The notes: generated by a model from the letters alone, not told the origin. A DNA stretch of 64,000 nt from Saprospirales bacterium (GCA_016703765.1 JADJBL010000013.1:1-64000), one strand, 5' to 3'; positions 28,945 through 38,785 are shown, counted from the stretch's first letter. A program made the numbers and translations.

Positions 28945-29001
28945 GGTAGATAGGTTTAGATATGATTAGGTAAAGTTGGCACGTGAAGTGAAAACCGGCA
29001 G

Positions 29002-29009
29002 CAAAGGTA
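29002..29009 (-). promoter_or_regulatory. ald promoter, -7 element
   Basis: The minus strand reads TACCTTTG, an exact TAnnTTTG match. A TTTTG lies 18 bases upstream, suitable for the -33 box, inside the loop region of the mqnD terminator. The predicted leader before the ald start at 28944 is about 50 bases. Confidence 0.6.
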
Positions 29010-29015
29010 TAAAAA

Positions 29016-29041
29016 GAAAAAAGCCCGCAAAAGCGCGGGCT
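29016..29041 (-). terminator. Intrinsic terminator downstream of mqnD
   Basis: On the minus strand AGCCCGC, a six-base loop and GCGGGCT are followed by TTTTTTC. It lies about 80 bases after the mqnD stop codon, and its loop and right arm overlap the putative -33 box of ald. Confidence 0.8.
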
Positions 29042-29119
29042 ATCCTCAACAAATTAATCTCATGAAAAAAACGAATTCATCATTCGTATTTTATGTATAA
29101 CAATTACCGTGCCAAAAAA

Positions 29120-29953
29120 TTACTCGTTCCAGAAAATTGGAAAATTCTTTTGAAAAATCAACCCTTTTTCCCTTGCTACTTCAAACAACTTTTCCACCGC
29201 AGCCCGGCCCTCCACCCCTAAATCAAGGCTAAAGTCATTGACATACAGGTCGATATGCTGCTGCATGACCGATTCGGACATCTCCTGGGCATGGAGGCAG
29301 ACGTAGGGCCTGGAGGACTCCGGATGGTCGAATGCGAACTGCACGCTGCGGCGCAACACGCGGTTCACCTTTTCCCGGATGTCCATGGACAGATCGCGGC
29401 GGATGGCGATGCCGCCCAGGGGGATGGGCAGTTGGTAGACGGACTCCCAGTATTCGCCGCAGTCGAGGAGTTTGACCAGTCCTTTGTCCTGGTAGGTGAA
29501 GCGGTTTTCGTGGATGATCAGGCCAGCCTTCACAGCGCCCGAAGAGACCTGCTCCTCGATCTCTGAAAAAAGCATGGGGATCTTGTTCGCCGCCTCCGGA
29601 TAGGCGAGGCTGAACAGAAAATGGGCCGTCGTGTTCAGGCCCGGGATGGCAATGGGTCCTGCGATAATCTCCTCTCTGGTCAAAGACCGGCGGGCGATCA
29701 GGAGGGGCCCCACCCCGCGGCCCAGCGCGCTGCCGCTGTCGAGCAGGGTATAGCGTTCCAGCGCTTGGGAGAAGGCGAAAAAACTGAGCTTGGTGACGGC
29801 GAGCCGCCCTTCAAATGCGAGGCCGTTGAGCTCCTCCACGTCGGCGATATGGGGCTCCCACTCCAGGCCCTCCGTATCCACCTTTCCATGGATGAGGGCG
29901 TCGAATATATAGGTATCGTTGGGGCAGGGAGAAAAACCAATGGTCAATTTCAT
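29120..29953 (-). CDS. mqnD: 1,4-dihydroxy-6-naphthoate synthase (menaquinone futalosine pathway)
   Basis: 277 residues from the ATG at 29953; the longer upstream extension of the frame is antisense to the RluA gene and is not used. MKLTIGFSPCPNDTYIFDALIHGK is the conserved MqnD start (family of periplasmic-binding-protein fold lyases). TKLSFFAFSQAL, GRGVGPLL and AGLIIHENRFTY are further conserved blocks. The enzyme forms 1,4-dihydroxy-6-naphthoate from cyclic dehypoxanthinyl futalosine. Its presence implies menaquinone-based respiration by the mqn route. Transcription is divergent from the pseudouridine synthase. Confidence 0.93.
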   Translation of the reverse strand: MKLTIGFSPCPNDTYIFDALIHGKVDTEGLEWEPHIADVEELNGLAFEGRLAVTKLSFFAFSQALERYTLLDSGSALGRGVGPLLIARRSLTREEIIAGPIAIPGLNTTAHFLFSLAYPEAANKIPMLFSEIEEQVSSGAVKAGLIIHENRFTYQDKGLVKLLDCGEYWESVYQLPIPLGGIAIRRDLSMDIREKVNRVLRRSVQFAFDHPESSRPYVCLHAQEMSESVMQQHIDLYVNDFSLDLGVEGRAAVEKLFEVAREKGLIFQKNFPIFWNE

Positions 29954-29960
29954 ACCTTTG
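29953..29960 (+). promoter_or_regulatory. Possible -7 element for the RluA-family gene
   Basis: TACCTTTG matches TAnnTTTG and lies 30 bases before the proposed start at 29990. It overlaps the first base of mqnD on the other strand. No good -33 box is visible. Confidence 0.35.
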
Positions 29961-29989
29961 CGGCTGGATAAAATAAAAGGATTCCCATT

Positions 29990-30667
29990 TTGCAAATCAT
30001 TTACGAAGATAATCACCTTATAGCGGTCAACAAACCGGCGGGGGTGCTGGTTCAAGAGGACGAAACCGGCGACAAGCCCCTGACGGATTATGTCAAGGAT
30101 TACATCAAACAGCGCTACGACAAGCCGGGGGAGGTGTTCCTGGGCGTGATCCACCGCCTGGACCGGCCCGTAAGCGGGGTGGTGATCTTTGCCCGCACCA
30201 GCAAAGCCCTCGAGCGGATGAACAAACTATTTCACGACCGAAAGGTGGAGAAGGTGTACTGGGCCATCGCGGGCCATCGCCCCAACCCACTCAAAGGCAG
30301 TCTGCGGCATTTCCTGACCAAAGACCGGGAGAAGAATATGGCCAGGGTCTACGACCAGATTTCCAACCGCAACCCCGACGGCAAGCTCTCCGAACTGGAC
30401 TACGAGCTGATCGGAGAATTAAGCGGGAATTATCTGATCGAGGTGCGGCCGCATACCGGAAGGCCCCATCAAATCCGGGCTCAGCTCGCCAAAATGGGCT
30501 GGCCGATCCGCGGCGACCTGAAATACGGATTTCCCAAGGCCAACCCGGATGGAAATATCCACCTCCATTGCCGAAAACTGGCCTTCGAACACCCCATCAA
30601 GCTCGAACAAGTCGAAATCATGGCCGATCCCCCACAGGACCCGGTTTGGAATATGTTTGACCTTTAA
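29990..30667 (+). CDS. RluA-family pseudouridine synthase
   Basis: 225 residues, starting at TTG 29990 (MQIIYEDNHLIAVNKPAG), the usual N-terminus of the short RluA type without an S4 domain. The catalytic Asp lies in HRLDRPVSGVVIFA. EVRPHTGRPHQIRAQLA and GDLKYG complete the fold. It converts uridine to pseudouridine in rRNA or tRNA; the target position cannot be told from sequence. The dehydrogenase gene begins 9 bases downstream, so they may share a transcript. Confidence 0.9.
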   Translation: MQIIYEDNHLIAVNKPAGVLVQEDETGDKPLTDYVKDYIKQRYDKPGEVFLGVIHRLDRPVSGVVIFARTSKALERMNKLFHDRKVEKVYWAIAGHRPNPLKGSLRHFLTKDREKNMARVYDQISNRNPDGKLSELDYELIGELSGNYLIEVRPHTGRPHQIRAQLAKMGWPIRGDLKYGFPKANPDGNIHLHCRKLAFEHPIKLEQVEIMADPPQDPVWNMFDL

Positions 30668-30676
30668 TTTTTTATA

Positions 30677-31569
30677 ATGAAAAATATATCAGTAATCGGC
30701 GCGGGCGCCATGGGCAACGGCATCGCCCACGTGTTTGCGATGAACGGATTTTCCGTATCCATGATCGATATTTCGCAGCAGGCATTGGAGAAAGGCATGC
30801 AAACCATCGCCGCCAACCTGGACCGGATGGTTAAAAAGAACTGATCAAAGAGGAGGATAAAACGACGACCCTCGGCCGCATACGCACCTTCACGCAGATC
30901 CCGGAAGGAGTAGGCAATGCCGATCTGGTCGTGGAAGCCGCCACCGAAAACGTAACCCTGAAACTCGATATTTTCCGCCAACTCGACCTTTCGGCCCCCG
31001 CAGGGGCTGTGCTGGCCACCAATACTTCCTCGATCTCCATCACCCGGATCGCCGCGGCCACCAAACGTCCGGAGAAGGTCATTGGCATGCACTTCATGAA
31101 TCCCGTTCCGGTGATGAAACTGGTGGAAGTAATCCGCGGATACGCCACTTCCGATGAGGTGACGAAGACGATCATGGAGTTGTCCAGAACACTGGGTAAG
31201 GTCCCGGTCGAAGTCAACGACTATCCCGGTTTTGTGGCCAACCGCATCCTGATGCCTATGATCAACGAAGCCATCTACAGCTTGTACGAGGGCGTGGCTG
31301 GGGTGGAGGAGATCGACACGGTGATGAAACTCGGCATGGCCCATCCCATGGGGCCGCTGCAATTGGCCGATTTTATTGGGCTCGACGTTTGCCTTTCCAT
31401 CCTCCGGGTGCTACACGATGGGTTTGGGCAGCCGAAATACGCCCCCTGTCCGCTACTGGTCAATATGGTGACCGCCGGCAAGCTGGGAGCGAAGGGGGGA
31501 GAGGGTTTCTACCTGTACACCCCCGGCTCCAAGGACGCAGTGGTGTCGCCGGTTTTTCTCACTGCCTAA
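30677..31569 (+). CDS. 3-hydroxybutyryl-CoA dehydrogenase, one frameshift
   Basis: 297 residues after restoring one A in the A5 run near 30835: MVKK stops, but the next frame continues LIKEEDKTTTLGRI in register. The N-terminal Rossmann motif is VIGAGAMGNGIAHVFAMNGF. NTSSISITRIA, the catalytic-His region VIGMHFMNPVPVMKLVEVI, and EVNDYPGFVANRILMPMINEA are characteristic, as is the C-terminal LGMAHPMGPLQLADFIGLD. It oxidises 3-hydroxyacyl-CoA with NAD in beta-oxidation or butanoyl-CoA metabolism. The frameshift is probably a miscalled homopolymer, because the rest is fully conserved. Confidence 0.9.
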
Positions 31570-31761
31570 GGGTATTCGCCTCAACGATTTTCCCCAAATC
31601 GTGCATCGCATGGTAAAATATTGTATTTTCGTCGGGTAAATTGCAAATTTACCATTTCTATCCCATGAGCATTACAGACCTGTGGTAAGGTTATACTTGC
31701 TCTAAACATTTTGGACAAGCGCGAAAACAGCTTTCATCACAGTTGGGAGTAAAAGTCACTC

Positions 31762-33465
31762 ATGAAAACAAACTCTACAAAAGGTCTGTTCCTGGTGGTT
31801 GTTGTGTTATTTGCCAGTTCCTGTTTTAAGGACGGCGTCCTCAATTTGACCAACGGCCTGGCATTCAACGTTAATGCAAAATTGCTTCCCGCCCCCATCA
31901 CCGTGACCTTTGTCAATGCCGATCCGGGCGTCAGCAACATCCCCGAAGATATTTACCTCGATTTTTTTGGCGAAGGCGCCCTTAAACTATTCACCCCGAC
32001 GGGAGGAAGCAACCTCGTAGTCGTGGAGGGAATGGTGCACATTGGGGTCAAGGACGAGGTGAAACCCAGTGCCAACAGCCCTCTCCGCTTCGGAATGGAA
32101 GTCGAGGCGCCGGGATTTTATCCGGCCACCTATTTCGTTTCCCTCTACAACAAGGATATCCCGCAGTACGTAACGGTCTATCTGGTCCAAAAAGGGAATA
32201 CCCCTTCGGGCGTGAGCGATAAAAAGGAGATCCATCAGGTGCCCAGCACCGGATTTACCAGCTCTCAAAACCTGGAAACCCCTCTGATCAACGGCAAAAA
32301 AGAAAAAGCAAAACTGTCCATCCAGCCGGGAACCAAACTGCTGACCATCAACGATGCCCTCGTGACGGGCAATGTGCAGGTGAGCCTCGTTCACTACGAC
32401 AACCGCTCCTCCGTTTCTCTCCGCTCCATTTCGGGTATTACGGAGTCGATCCCGGCCACCGGCCTTGCAGGCGAGGACCTTGGGAATATCAGTTTCTACA
32501 GCGCGGGCCTCTATATGCTTCAATTGTATGCCGGATCCGTCAACGCGGACCGCTTTTCCAAACCCGTACAAATAAACCTGACCCTCAATCCACAGACCTA
32601 TAACCCGGAAACGGGCCAATATGTCAAGGCAGGGGACGTCATCGGCCTCTGGCGTTTCGACGAAAGGGAAAACCGCTGGAAAGGCATGGGCCAGGCGGAG
32701 GTAAAGGAAGAGTTCGGCAAACTGACCCTGAGTTTTGAACAGACCTACGCGGGCGTCTGCATGGCGGCTCAAGCAGCCAATCTCTGCGAAGAAGGGGCTA
32801 CCCTGAGGATCAAATCGGGTATCCCGGAGGGGGCTTGTGCGCGCAGTTTTTACACCACCCTGGTGGACATCAATACAGGCAAACCTCTTTCAACGAAATG
32901 GTCGGACAATTACCTGCCGATGGACAACAACAGTCGGATATCCCTGACTAATATTCCGGAAAACGCCATTGCCAAACTCCAGGTCTGGGAAGGGGTGAAA
33001 GGCTGTGAAGGCCAGTTGCTCGCCGAAAGCCAGCCCTTCAGCGCCTGCGATGCCGATGAATTTCAGCTCGACCTTTCGGAATTGAATACCCAGGGATGGC
33101 TCCCGCTTTCGATGTCGCTCACGGGATATTGCACCGTGAATGGCGTCGAAGTGGAGATTCCGCCCACCAGCAGCATCACCTATCGCCCCGCCGGTTGTGG
33201 GGTGTACGGATTACTGGGCGAATTGGAGGAAGGCCAGGGATGCATCGCGACCCTGAAGAAAGGCGCGGTGTATGATTTCAAGACCAGGCTTGGAACGGAA
33301 GTCTTTGAATTCATGCAAATACCCATCGAAGACGGGGAGATCCATTATACCCTCGCCAACGGAGAAACGGCGATCATCCGCGTGGAAACCGATCCGGGAG
33401 GGGCGAAGTTGAGCATAGAAGGCCTGCCGCTGCCGGAGGATATTTGCGAATTGGGTGGGGAGTAA
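31762..33465 (+). CDS. Large lipoprotein of unknown function
   Basis: 567 residues with a lipobox (LFASSC, Cys about residue 21), so it is probably attached to the outer membrane. The body is made of beta-rich modules: a segment like VEAPGFYPATYFVSLYN, a linker with PSTGFTSSQNL, and a Cys-containing C-terminal half with LCEEGATLRI, AVWEG-like strands and GCVY-like ends. No catalytic motif is recognised. The region upstream (31570-31761) holds no gene. The modular pattern recalls carbohydrate-binding or carboxypeptidase-regulatory-like surface lipoproteins, but I cannot assign a family. Confidence 0.75.
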   Translation: MKTNSTKGLFLVVVVLFASSCFKDGVLNLTNGLAFNVNAKLLPAPITVTFVNADPGVSNIPEDIYLDFFGEGALKLFTPTGGSNLVVVEGMVHIGVKDEVKPSANSPLRFGMEVEAPGFYPATYFVSLYNKDIPQYVTVYLVQKGNTPSGVSDKKEIHQVPSTGFTSSQNLETPLINGKKEKAKLSIQPGTKLLTINDALVTGNVQVSLVHYDNRSSVSLRSISGITESIPATGLAGEDLGNISFYSAGLYMLQLYAGSVNADRFSKPVQINLTLNPQTYNPETGQYVKAGDVIGLWRFDERENRWKGMGQAEVKEEFGKLTLSFEQTYAGVCMAAQAANLCEEGATLRIKSGIPEGACARSFYTTLVDINTGKPLSTKWSDNYLPMDNNSRISLTNIPENAIAKLQVWEGVKGCEGQLLAESQPFSACDADEFQLDLSELNTQGWLPLSMSLTGYCTVNGVEVEIPPTSSITYRPAGCGVYGLLGELEEGQGCIATLKKGAVYDFKTRLGTEVFEFMQIPIEDGEIHYTLANGETAIIRVETDPGGAKLSIEGLPLPEDICELGGE

Positions 33466-33861
33466 TTATTCCTCAAATCTTTCTTCTTTGAATAGATCGA
33501 TTTCCCGGCGCTCCCGCTTGGTGGGGCGTCCGATACCCCTTTCCCGAAATTCCCCGGTCGATTTTCCGACAAACCAGTCTTTATATTTAGTCAGCTCTTC
33601 GGCCGGAGTCAGGTCTTCGTAGCAAGTGATGGCGATCGCTGCCCCGACCCGTTTTTCGAGCAGGCTAACAACCTTGAAACGGAAGTCGAAGCCGTTCTTT
33701 TTTACCTCCAGCAGATCGCCCACGCCCACCATGTGCGAGGCTTTGGCGGACATACCCCCGGTCTTTACCTTTCCTTCCTTGCAGGCGTCGGTAGCCAGGG
33801 TCCTCGATTTGTAGATTCGGACCGCCCAAAGCCACTTATCGATTCGCACTTTATTTGGCAT
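33466..33861 (-). CDS. S4-domain RNA-binding protein, Hsp15-like
   Basis: 131 residues. The S4 fold starts immediately (MPNKVRIDKWLWAVRIYKSRTLATDACKEGKV), with the VGDLLEVKKNGFDFRFKVVSLLEKRVGA strand region, and ends with a charged tail (GRPTKRERREIDLF). This is the arrangement of Hsp15/HslR, which binds 50S subunits carrying a stranded nascent chain. Its start codon lies at the edge of the GAGTGATT repeat that separates it from PPK2. DUF58, PPK2 and this gene run in one direction with short gaps and may form an operon. Confidence 0.9.
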   Translation of the reverse strand: MPNKVRIDKWLWAVRIYKSRTLATDACKEGKVKTGGMSAKASHMVGVGDLLEVKKNGFDFRFKVVSLLEKRVGAAIAITCYEDLTPAEELTKYKDWFVGKSTGEFRERGIGRPTKRERREIDLFKEERFEE

Positions 33862-33898
33862 TGAGTGATTGAGTGATTGAGTGATTCACTCACTCAAT
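33860..33898. repeat. Word-repeat palindrome (GAGTGATT, 8-nt period)
   Basis: Three GAGTGATT units are followed by the complementary CACTCACTCAAT. On the minus strand the element supplies the last residues (LSE) and the stop of PPK2 and then leads directly to the ATG of the S4 gene. Confidence 0.75.
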
Positions 33899-34659
33899 GG
33901 TGGATACTTCATTTCTAGTTTAGAAAGTTTTTCCACTATCGTGCTGGCGATCACGTAATCGCGGTACCAGCGCTTGTCGACGGGCACGATGGTCCAGGGA
34001 ACGACGCTTTTATTGATGACGTCCTCGTAACAACGCATGTAGTCGCTCCAGCGTTCCCGTTCCTTCCAGTCTCCGGGGTTGTGTTTCCAATGTTTTTCCG
34101 GTTCCTTGATGCGCTGGCGGAGCTCCTTTTCCTGTTGTTCGTAGGAAATATGCAGGTAGAATTTGAAGACGAGGGTATGGTTGTCGAATTCCAGAAGCTG
34201 TTCGAAGGCATTGATTGCCTGGATGCGCTTTTGGGCCCGCTCCTCATCGATCCAGCCGTGCACCCGCTGGATGAGCACGTCTTCGTAATGCGAGCGGACA
34301 AAAATGCCGATCTCTCCGCGGGCGGGGCATTGCTGGTGCACCCGCCAGAGAAAGTCGTGGGCGAATTCGAGGTCGGTGGGCTTTTTGAAGGCGGACACCC
34401 GAAGGTTGGAGGCGGTACAATAGTGAAAGACGTTTTCCACGGCCCCGTCCTTTCCGCTGCCGTCCATGCCCTGCAGGACCACCAGCACGCTGTGCTTTTT
34501 CTCGGCCATCAGGATTGCGTTGAGCTTGCCTAGTTCTTTGGCGAGTTCTTTGGTGCGGTCCCTGACCTCGTCTTCGTCGAGGTCTTTGGGGGGGTCGGTG
34601 GGGCAATCCGCCAGCTTGACGGGCAGCGGGAAGGGATACAGGTAGGGATCTTTTGCCAT
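33886..34659 (-). CDS. ppk2: Polyphosphate kinase 2 family protein
   Basis: 257 residues from the ATG at 34659 (MAKDPYLYPFPLPVKLADC). The P-loop kinase core has GMDGSGKDGAVENVF (Walker A), SAFKKPTDLEFAHDFLWRVH (lid), GIFVRSHYEDVLIQRVHGW and KFYLHISYEQQEKELRQRIK. The last block WTIVPVDKRWYRDYVIA is typical of PPK2. These soluble enzymes phosphorylate nucleotides with polyphosphate, or run in reverse. The class (NDP- or NMP-using) is not certain, though its compact one-domain form rules out fused class II enzymes. Its last codons lie in the word repeat. Confidence 0.93.
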   Translation of the reverse strand: MAKDPYLYPFPLPVKLADCPTDPPKDLDEDEVRDRTKELAKELGKLNAILMAEKKHSVLVVLQGMDGSGKDGAVENVFHYCTASNLRVSAFKKPTDLEFAHDFLWRVHQQCPARGEIGIFVRSHYEDVLIQRVHGWIDEERAQKRIQAINAFEQLLEFDNHTLVFKFYLHISYEQQEKELRQRIKEPEKHWKHNPGDWKERERWSDYMRCYEDVINKSVVPWTIVPVDKRWYRDYVIASTIVEKLSKLEMKYPPLSE

Positions 34660-34682
34660 AGCCGGGAAATTTTTGCGATCGC

Positions 34683-35596
34683 TCAGGCGCCCATGCGGGA
34701 GCGCTTCACGAGGTAGGATTGGAGAATTTTTTTGTAGCCCTGGTTGATATCCGCCTCGACAAAATCGATCTTGTACTGGAGGCATTTCACTTTGAGGGCT
34801 TCTGTATACGACTTCATTTGCTTGACGTAATGCTCTTTGACCTGGTTGGATTGGAGTCGCACTTTTTCGCCCGATTCCAGGTCGATGAAGAGGTAGGGGC
34901 GGTTTTCGTATTCGAAATCCACCTCCTTGGACTGGTCGACCACGTGGAAAAGCACCACCTCGTGCTTGTTGTATTTGAGGTGTTGGAGGGCGGAGAAGAT
35001 GGATTCCAGGTTTTCGCTTTGCTCGAGCATGTCGCTGAAGATGATGACCAACGAGCGCTTGTGGATGCTTTCGGCGACGGTGTGGAGGGCCTTGGCAGTA
35101 GCCGTGGCGCGGTTTTCGGCCGGGTGGTCGATGAGGGCCTGGAGGTAGCTGAGCAGCAGGCGGGAGTGCATGGTGCTCGATTTGCAGAGGGTATGGGTGC
35201 GCACGTCTTCGTCGAAGACGCTCAACCCGAAGGCGTCTCGCTGACGTTTGAGCAGGTTCATGAGGGAGGCGGCGGCCAGGGCGAAAAGCGCAGCTTGTTG
35301 ACGGAGGCCGCATCGGGGAAATACATGGAGGAAGATGCGTCCACTACGATCTGGCAGCGGAGGTTGGTTTCCTCCTCGAATTTTTTGACGAAGAGCTTGT
35401 CCGTGCGGGCGTACACTTTCCAGTCGATGTCGCGCGTCGATTCCCCCTGGTTGTAGAGCCGGTGCTCGGCGAACTCGACCGAAAATCCGTGGAAGGGGCT
35501 TTTATGGAGCCCGATGATAAAGCCCTCTACGACCTGGCGGGCCAGCAATTCGAGGTTACCGAAGTCCTGCAGTTCGTATTGATCGAGTATATTCAT
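34683..35596 (-). CDS. DUF58 domain protein, one frameshift
   Basis: 304 residues from MNILDQYELQDFGNLELLARQ. The first frame stops after NKLRFS near 35281, and the next continues LAAASLMNLLKRQRDAFGLSVF; one lost base in TTTTCGGCC would cause it. DUF58 is recognised by VEFAEHRLYNQGESTRDIDWKVYARTDKLFVKKFEEET and the vWA-like strand CQIVVDASSSMYF with its MIDAS-type DxSxS. DUF58 genes normally sit beside MoxR ATPase and vWA-domain genes and aerotolerance (Bat) loci; here the neighbours are PPK2 and an S4 protein, and a MoxR-like ATPase is found only at 50.1 kb. Confidence 0.9.
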
Positions 35597-35663
35597 GTAA
35601 GGATTTAAGTTAGCGGATGGCAAGGTAAGCATTCCCGCAGGGATACCCAAAACTTCAGAGGTA

Positions 35664-35742
35664 AACCGCAAAGGCGCTAAGGCGCAAAGAATTACGCAAA
35701 GAGTATCTGTGTCGTCTTAGCGTCCTTTGCGCCTTTGCGGTT
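35664..35742. repeat. Palindrome with GCGCAAAGn words
   Basis: The left arm (35664-35689) and right arm (35716-35742) are complementary with small offsets and are built from CGCAAAGG/CGCTAAGG words at 8-9-nt spacing; 26 bases separate them. It lies between the divergent DUF58 and type-23 genes. Similar CGCAAAG-type palindromes are, to my knowledge, widespread in Bacteroidota intergenic DNA. Confidence 0.75.
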
Positions 35743-35787
35743 AAAACACACTTACAAATGAGCCAATTGGAACAAAGATAGAGAACG

Positions 35788-36716
35788 ATGAAGAGGAAAG
35801 ATTGGTTGCGGATTTTCTTGATTTTTTTGGCTTCAGCGGTTCTGGGCAGGATCTCCATGGTCGAGTCGGCATTGTGGCGGTTTTGGGCCATCCAGTGACG
35901 CGTTTAGGGATCATGGGAGAGATTTCGTGGACGGGGGAGATCTACCAGGTTTTTACAGGGATGGGGCTGCATTACAATTTCCGGCAATACGGTCCGCCGG
36001 CAAAGGGATGGGAGTTGCAGTCCCGGCTTGGGTTTGCGCTCGGCTTTGGGCCTCCCGAGGACCGGCCAGGGTTTGTGTCCCGCACCTATGTGGCCGGATA
36101 TACACTGAATTCCTACCTCGATCAGATCAAGACCTCTCAGTTTACGGGCGCTTTTCTTTTTCAAGGGGGGCCGGTTTTTTTTGAAATGGAGAACGACGCT
36201 TTCTCCCTCATTAACCCGGGCGATCAATTCCGGACAGGGGCTTTCCGGCTGGGCTTTATTCGAGGTGATTGGCAGGTGGAGGGCGTCGTCGCGCTGTGGC
36301 ACGGACAGACAAAAGGGGAGGGGATCAGCCGCCAGCAATTGCCCTCCTATCCCGGCCGCTGGGGCTTTCGCGATATGTCGGGAGGCTTGTACGGGAATTA
36401 TTCCAACGGGGTGGCGATGCTCCGGGTGAGCAAGGCGCTGCCTTATGGACAGCAGGTTTTCGCGGCCCTGGGTGTCGACGCAGAACAAGTTCGGCATTTT
36501 TTTCAAAACCGGCTGATCCACGACCTGCGCTTTTTTCCCGCCAAATGGACCACGGTGCGCAATCCGCACTACCCGATGTTGGATACGGAGGGGTGTCCGT
36601 ATTTGTATTTGGAGGGGCAGGAGGTGAGGCGGGTAAAGGTGGTTTGGCAAATTGGGTCCTACAACCACCTCCCCAACCACTCCAACATGGCCCGATGCCA
36701 CAAGACCGCATTCTGA
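35788..36716 (+). CDS. Secreted 'polymorphic toxin type 23' domain protein, one frameshift
   Basis: The ATG at 35788 encodes a signal peptide (MKRKDWLRIFLIFLASAVLG) whose frame is lost in the GGG run at 35844-35846; adding one G joins it to QDLHGRVGIVAVLGHPVTRLG and a 309-residue protein. Conserved blocks are HYNFRQYGPPAKGWELQ, FEMENDAF-DQFRTGAF, GVDAEQVRHFFQNRLIHDL and RNPHYPMLDTEG. They match the standalone Bacteroidota proteins that databases label type-23 toxin (Ntox23). There is no toxin delivery domain or immunity gene here, and the alternating strands suggest a small barrel, so toxicity is doubtful. The 3' end overlaps the convergent peptidase gene by 58 bases. Confidence 0.75.
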
Positions 36717-38679
36717 GGCTTGGAGACGAAGTGATTTTCCTCCGGAAAGCAAAGGAAACGGCTGGGTATATCTCGCATCCGGGCGGCGGTGTAGGCTGCC
36801 AGGCCCTGTTCCAGCGGCACGCGGTAGTCGCTGCCGTTGTGGATGATGAGGATGGGCGTGTCCCAGTTTTGTACGTAGTGGTGAGGGGAGTCTTTCAGAT
36901 AGGTCTCCGGGACGGGGTTCTGCCAGGGCGGACCGCCCAGGTCCTGATTGGCAAAAAAGATTTCCTCCGTCGATCCGTAAAAACTCTCCAGGTTGAACAC
37001 GCCGCAATGGGCGATGAAGGCCTTGAAGCGTTTTTGGTGATGGCCTTCCAGCCAATACACCGAAAAACCTCCGAAGGAGGGGCCCATGGCGCCCAGACGG
37101 GTGCTGTCGACAAAAGGCTCTTTTTTGAACTGGTCGATGGCCGAGAGGAGGTCCTGCATGGGCTGCCCGCCCCAGTCGCCGGCAATGGCGTCGGTCCAGT
37201 CCTGGCCGAAGCCGGGCACACCCCGGCGATTGGGCGCTACGACGATGTAGCCCGCGGCGGCGAAAATTTGTAAATTCCAGCGGTAGCTCCAGTTTTGGCT
37301 GACCATGGACTGCGGACCGCCCTGGCAATACAAAACCGCAGGGTATTTTTTGGCGGGGTCGAAATCCGGGGGATACACCACCCAAGAGTGCAGGCGCTTC
37401 TTATCCGTGGTCTGGAACATGCGCTTTTCGACCTTGCCCATCTTTATCGTCGCCAACAGGTCGGCATTGGTAAAGGTGACCTGCTTGGATTTGGCCGTTT
37501 CCACCATGTGCCGGTACACTTCCGGCGGCTCGGACATCGAGCAGATCAGGGCGGCAAAGGTGTTTGCTTTGGTGGGAATGTATTCCAGAAAGTCGTTGAA
37601 GCCGGCGCTGAGCTTTTGCAGCTTGCCCTTTGCGGCGAAATTCACCGCCCAAACCTCGTTTACCCCGTTCATTTCACTGATGAAAAAGATGCGGTCGCTT
37701 GCGGCGCTCCACTTGGGGTTCCGGGCGTTCTGGTCCATGCCTTTGGTCATTTCCCAGCGCTGTCCGGTCTTGAGGTCGCGGATGAATACGCGCCAACGGT
37801 CGGCTTCGTAGCCCGGGCGTTCCTGGCTGTTCCAGGCGATGTATTGGCCGTTTGGCGAGAAAACGGGCTCCAGGTCGTAACCCGGCATCCTCTCGGAGAG
37901 GTTTTCCGTTTTGCCGCTCCCCAAATCGTACAGATAGATATCGGAGTCGGTGCTGGTGGCGGCCTCCTTCCCCCTGCTCTTTTTGCAGGTGTAGGCGATC
38001 CGCTTGCCGTCGGGCGACCATTGCACCTGCTCCATCCCCCCGAAGGTGTCAGGGGACTGTCGAAGGGCTGGTCCAGGATATTGACCGGCTCGCCAGTGAG
38101 CTTACCGTCCTCATAGCCAATGTAAAAAATGGTTTGGTATTGATCGTCCTCCCAGCTATCCCAATGCCGCATGAGGAGGTCGTCGTAGATCTTTCCGGTG
38201 GTTTTGGGCAGGTTGGAGAAGAGGGGATCCGGCGGAGCGGGGTAGGGGATCTCCCGGGTGTACAACAGCCTGCTCCCATCGGGCGAATAAGCGAATCCAT
38301 TCATAGGTATATCCGAAACCTGTATGGGATTGCTTCCATCGGGGTTCATTTCCCAAAGCTTGCCTCCCCGCAGGAAGCCGATTTTTTTGCCATCGGGCCG
38401 GTAGCAGGCATTCGATTCGCTTTCGGGACTATTGGTCAGGCGATGAGGCGCACCGCGGCTGCCGCCGTCCAGGCGGATGGTGTAGAGGTCCAGGTTGCTG
38501 GTATTGGCTTCCAGGTCGGTATAGCTCACCCCGTACAAAACGAGCGAGTCGTCGGGCGAAACCGCAAACAAGCTGACCCGGCCGATCTTCCAGAGGGCTT
38601 CGGGCGTCAGGAGTCCTTCCTGCGCAGGCAATGCGGCGGCGAGCAGGAGGATGTTCAGGAGGAAAAAGCTGTTTCGCAT
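36659..38679 (-). CDS. Secreted S9 family peptidase (DPP/acylaminoacyl-peptidase-like), one frameshift
   Basis: 673 residues with signal peptide MRNSFFLLNILLLAAALPAQ. The propeller contains SLFAVSPDDSLVLYG, FAYSPDGSRLLYT and, across the frameshift at about 38043, the conserved PFGGMEQVQWSPDGKRIAYTCKK; one T lost from a TTT run explains the shift. The hydrolase domain has YCQGGPQSMVSQNWSYRWNLQIFAAAGYIVVAPNRRG, the nucleophile in MGPSFGGFS, and the acid/His in NGSDYRVP and PEENHFV. The strict GxSxGG becomes G-P-S-F-G-G. It should remove dipeptides or acyl-amino acids from peptides in the periplasm or outside. Confidence 0.9.
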
Positions 38680-38744
38680 AAATTTATTTTACTCAGTCAG
38701 AATTTTCTCGACTTTTTAAAATTAATAAAAATAAAAACTAAAAA

Positions 38745-38785
38745 TTAGCACATCGGAACGGCCAGCGGCCGTTCCGATGTGCTAA
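38745..38785 (-). terminator. Perfect 19-bp hairpin terminator
   Basis: Arms 38745-38763 and 38767-38785 are perfectly complementary around a three-base loop. On the minus strand it starts 5 bases after the stop codon of the dynamin-like gene and is followed by TTTTTAG and more T-rich sequence. Confidence 0.85.

Noticed and set aside
33886..35313. 475-residue form of PPK2 with a long N-terminal extension
   Set aside because: The extension is antisense-like and Arg/Pro-rich, and it overlaps the DUF58 gene in another frame; the real start is at 34659.
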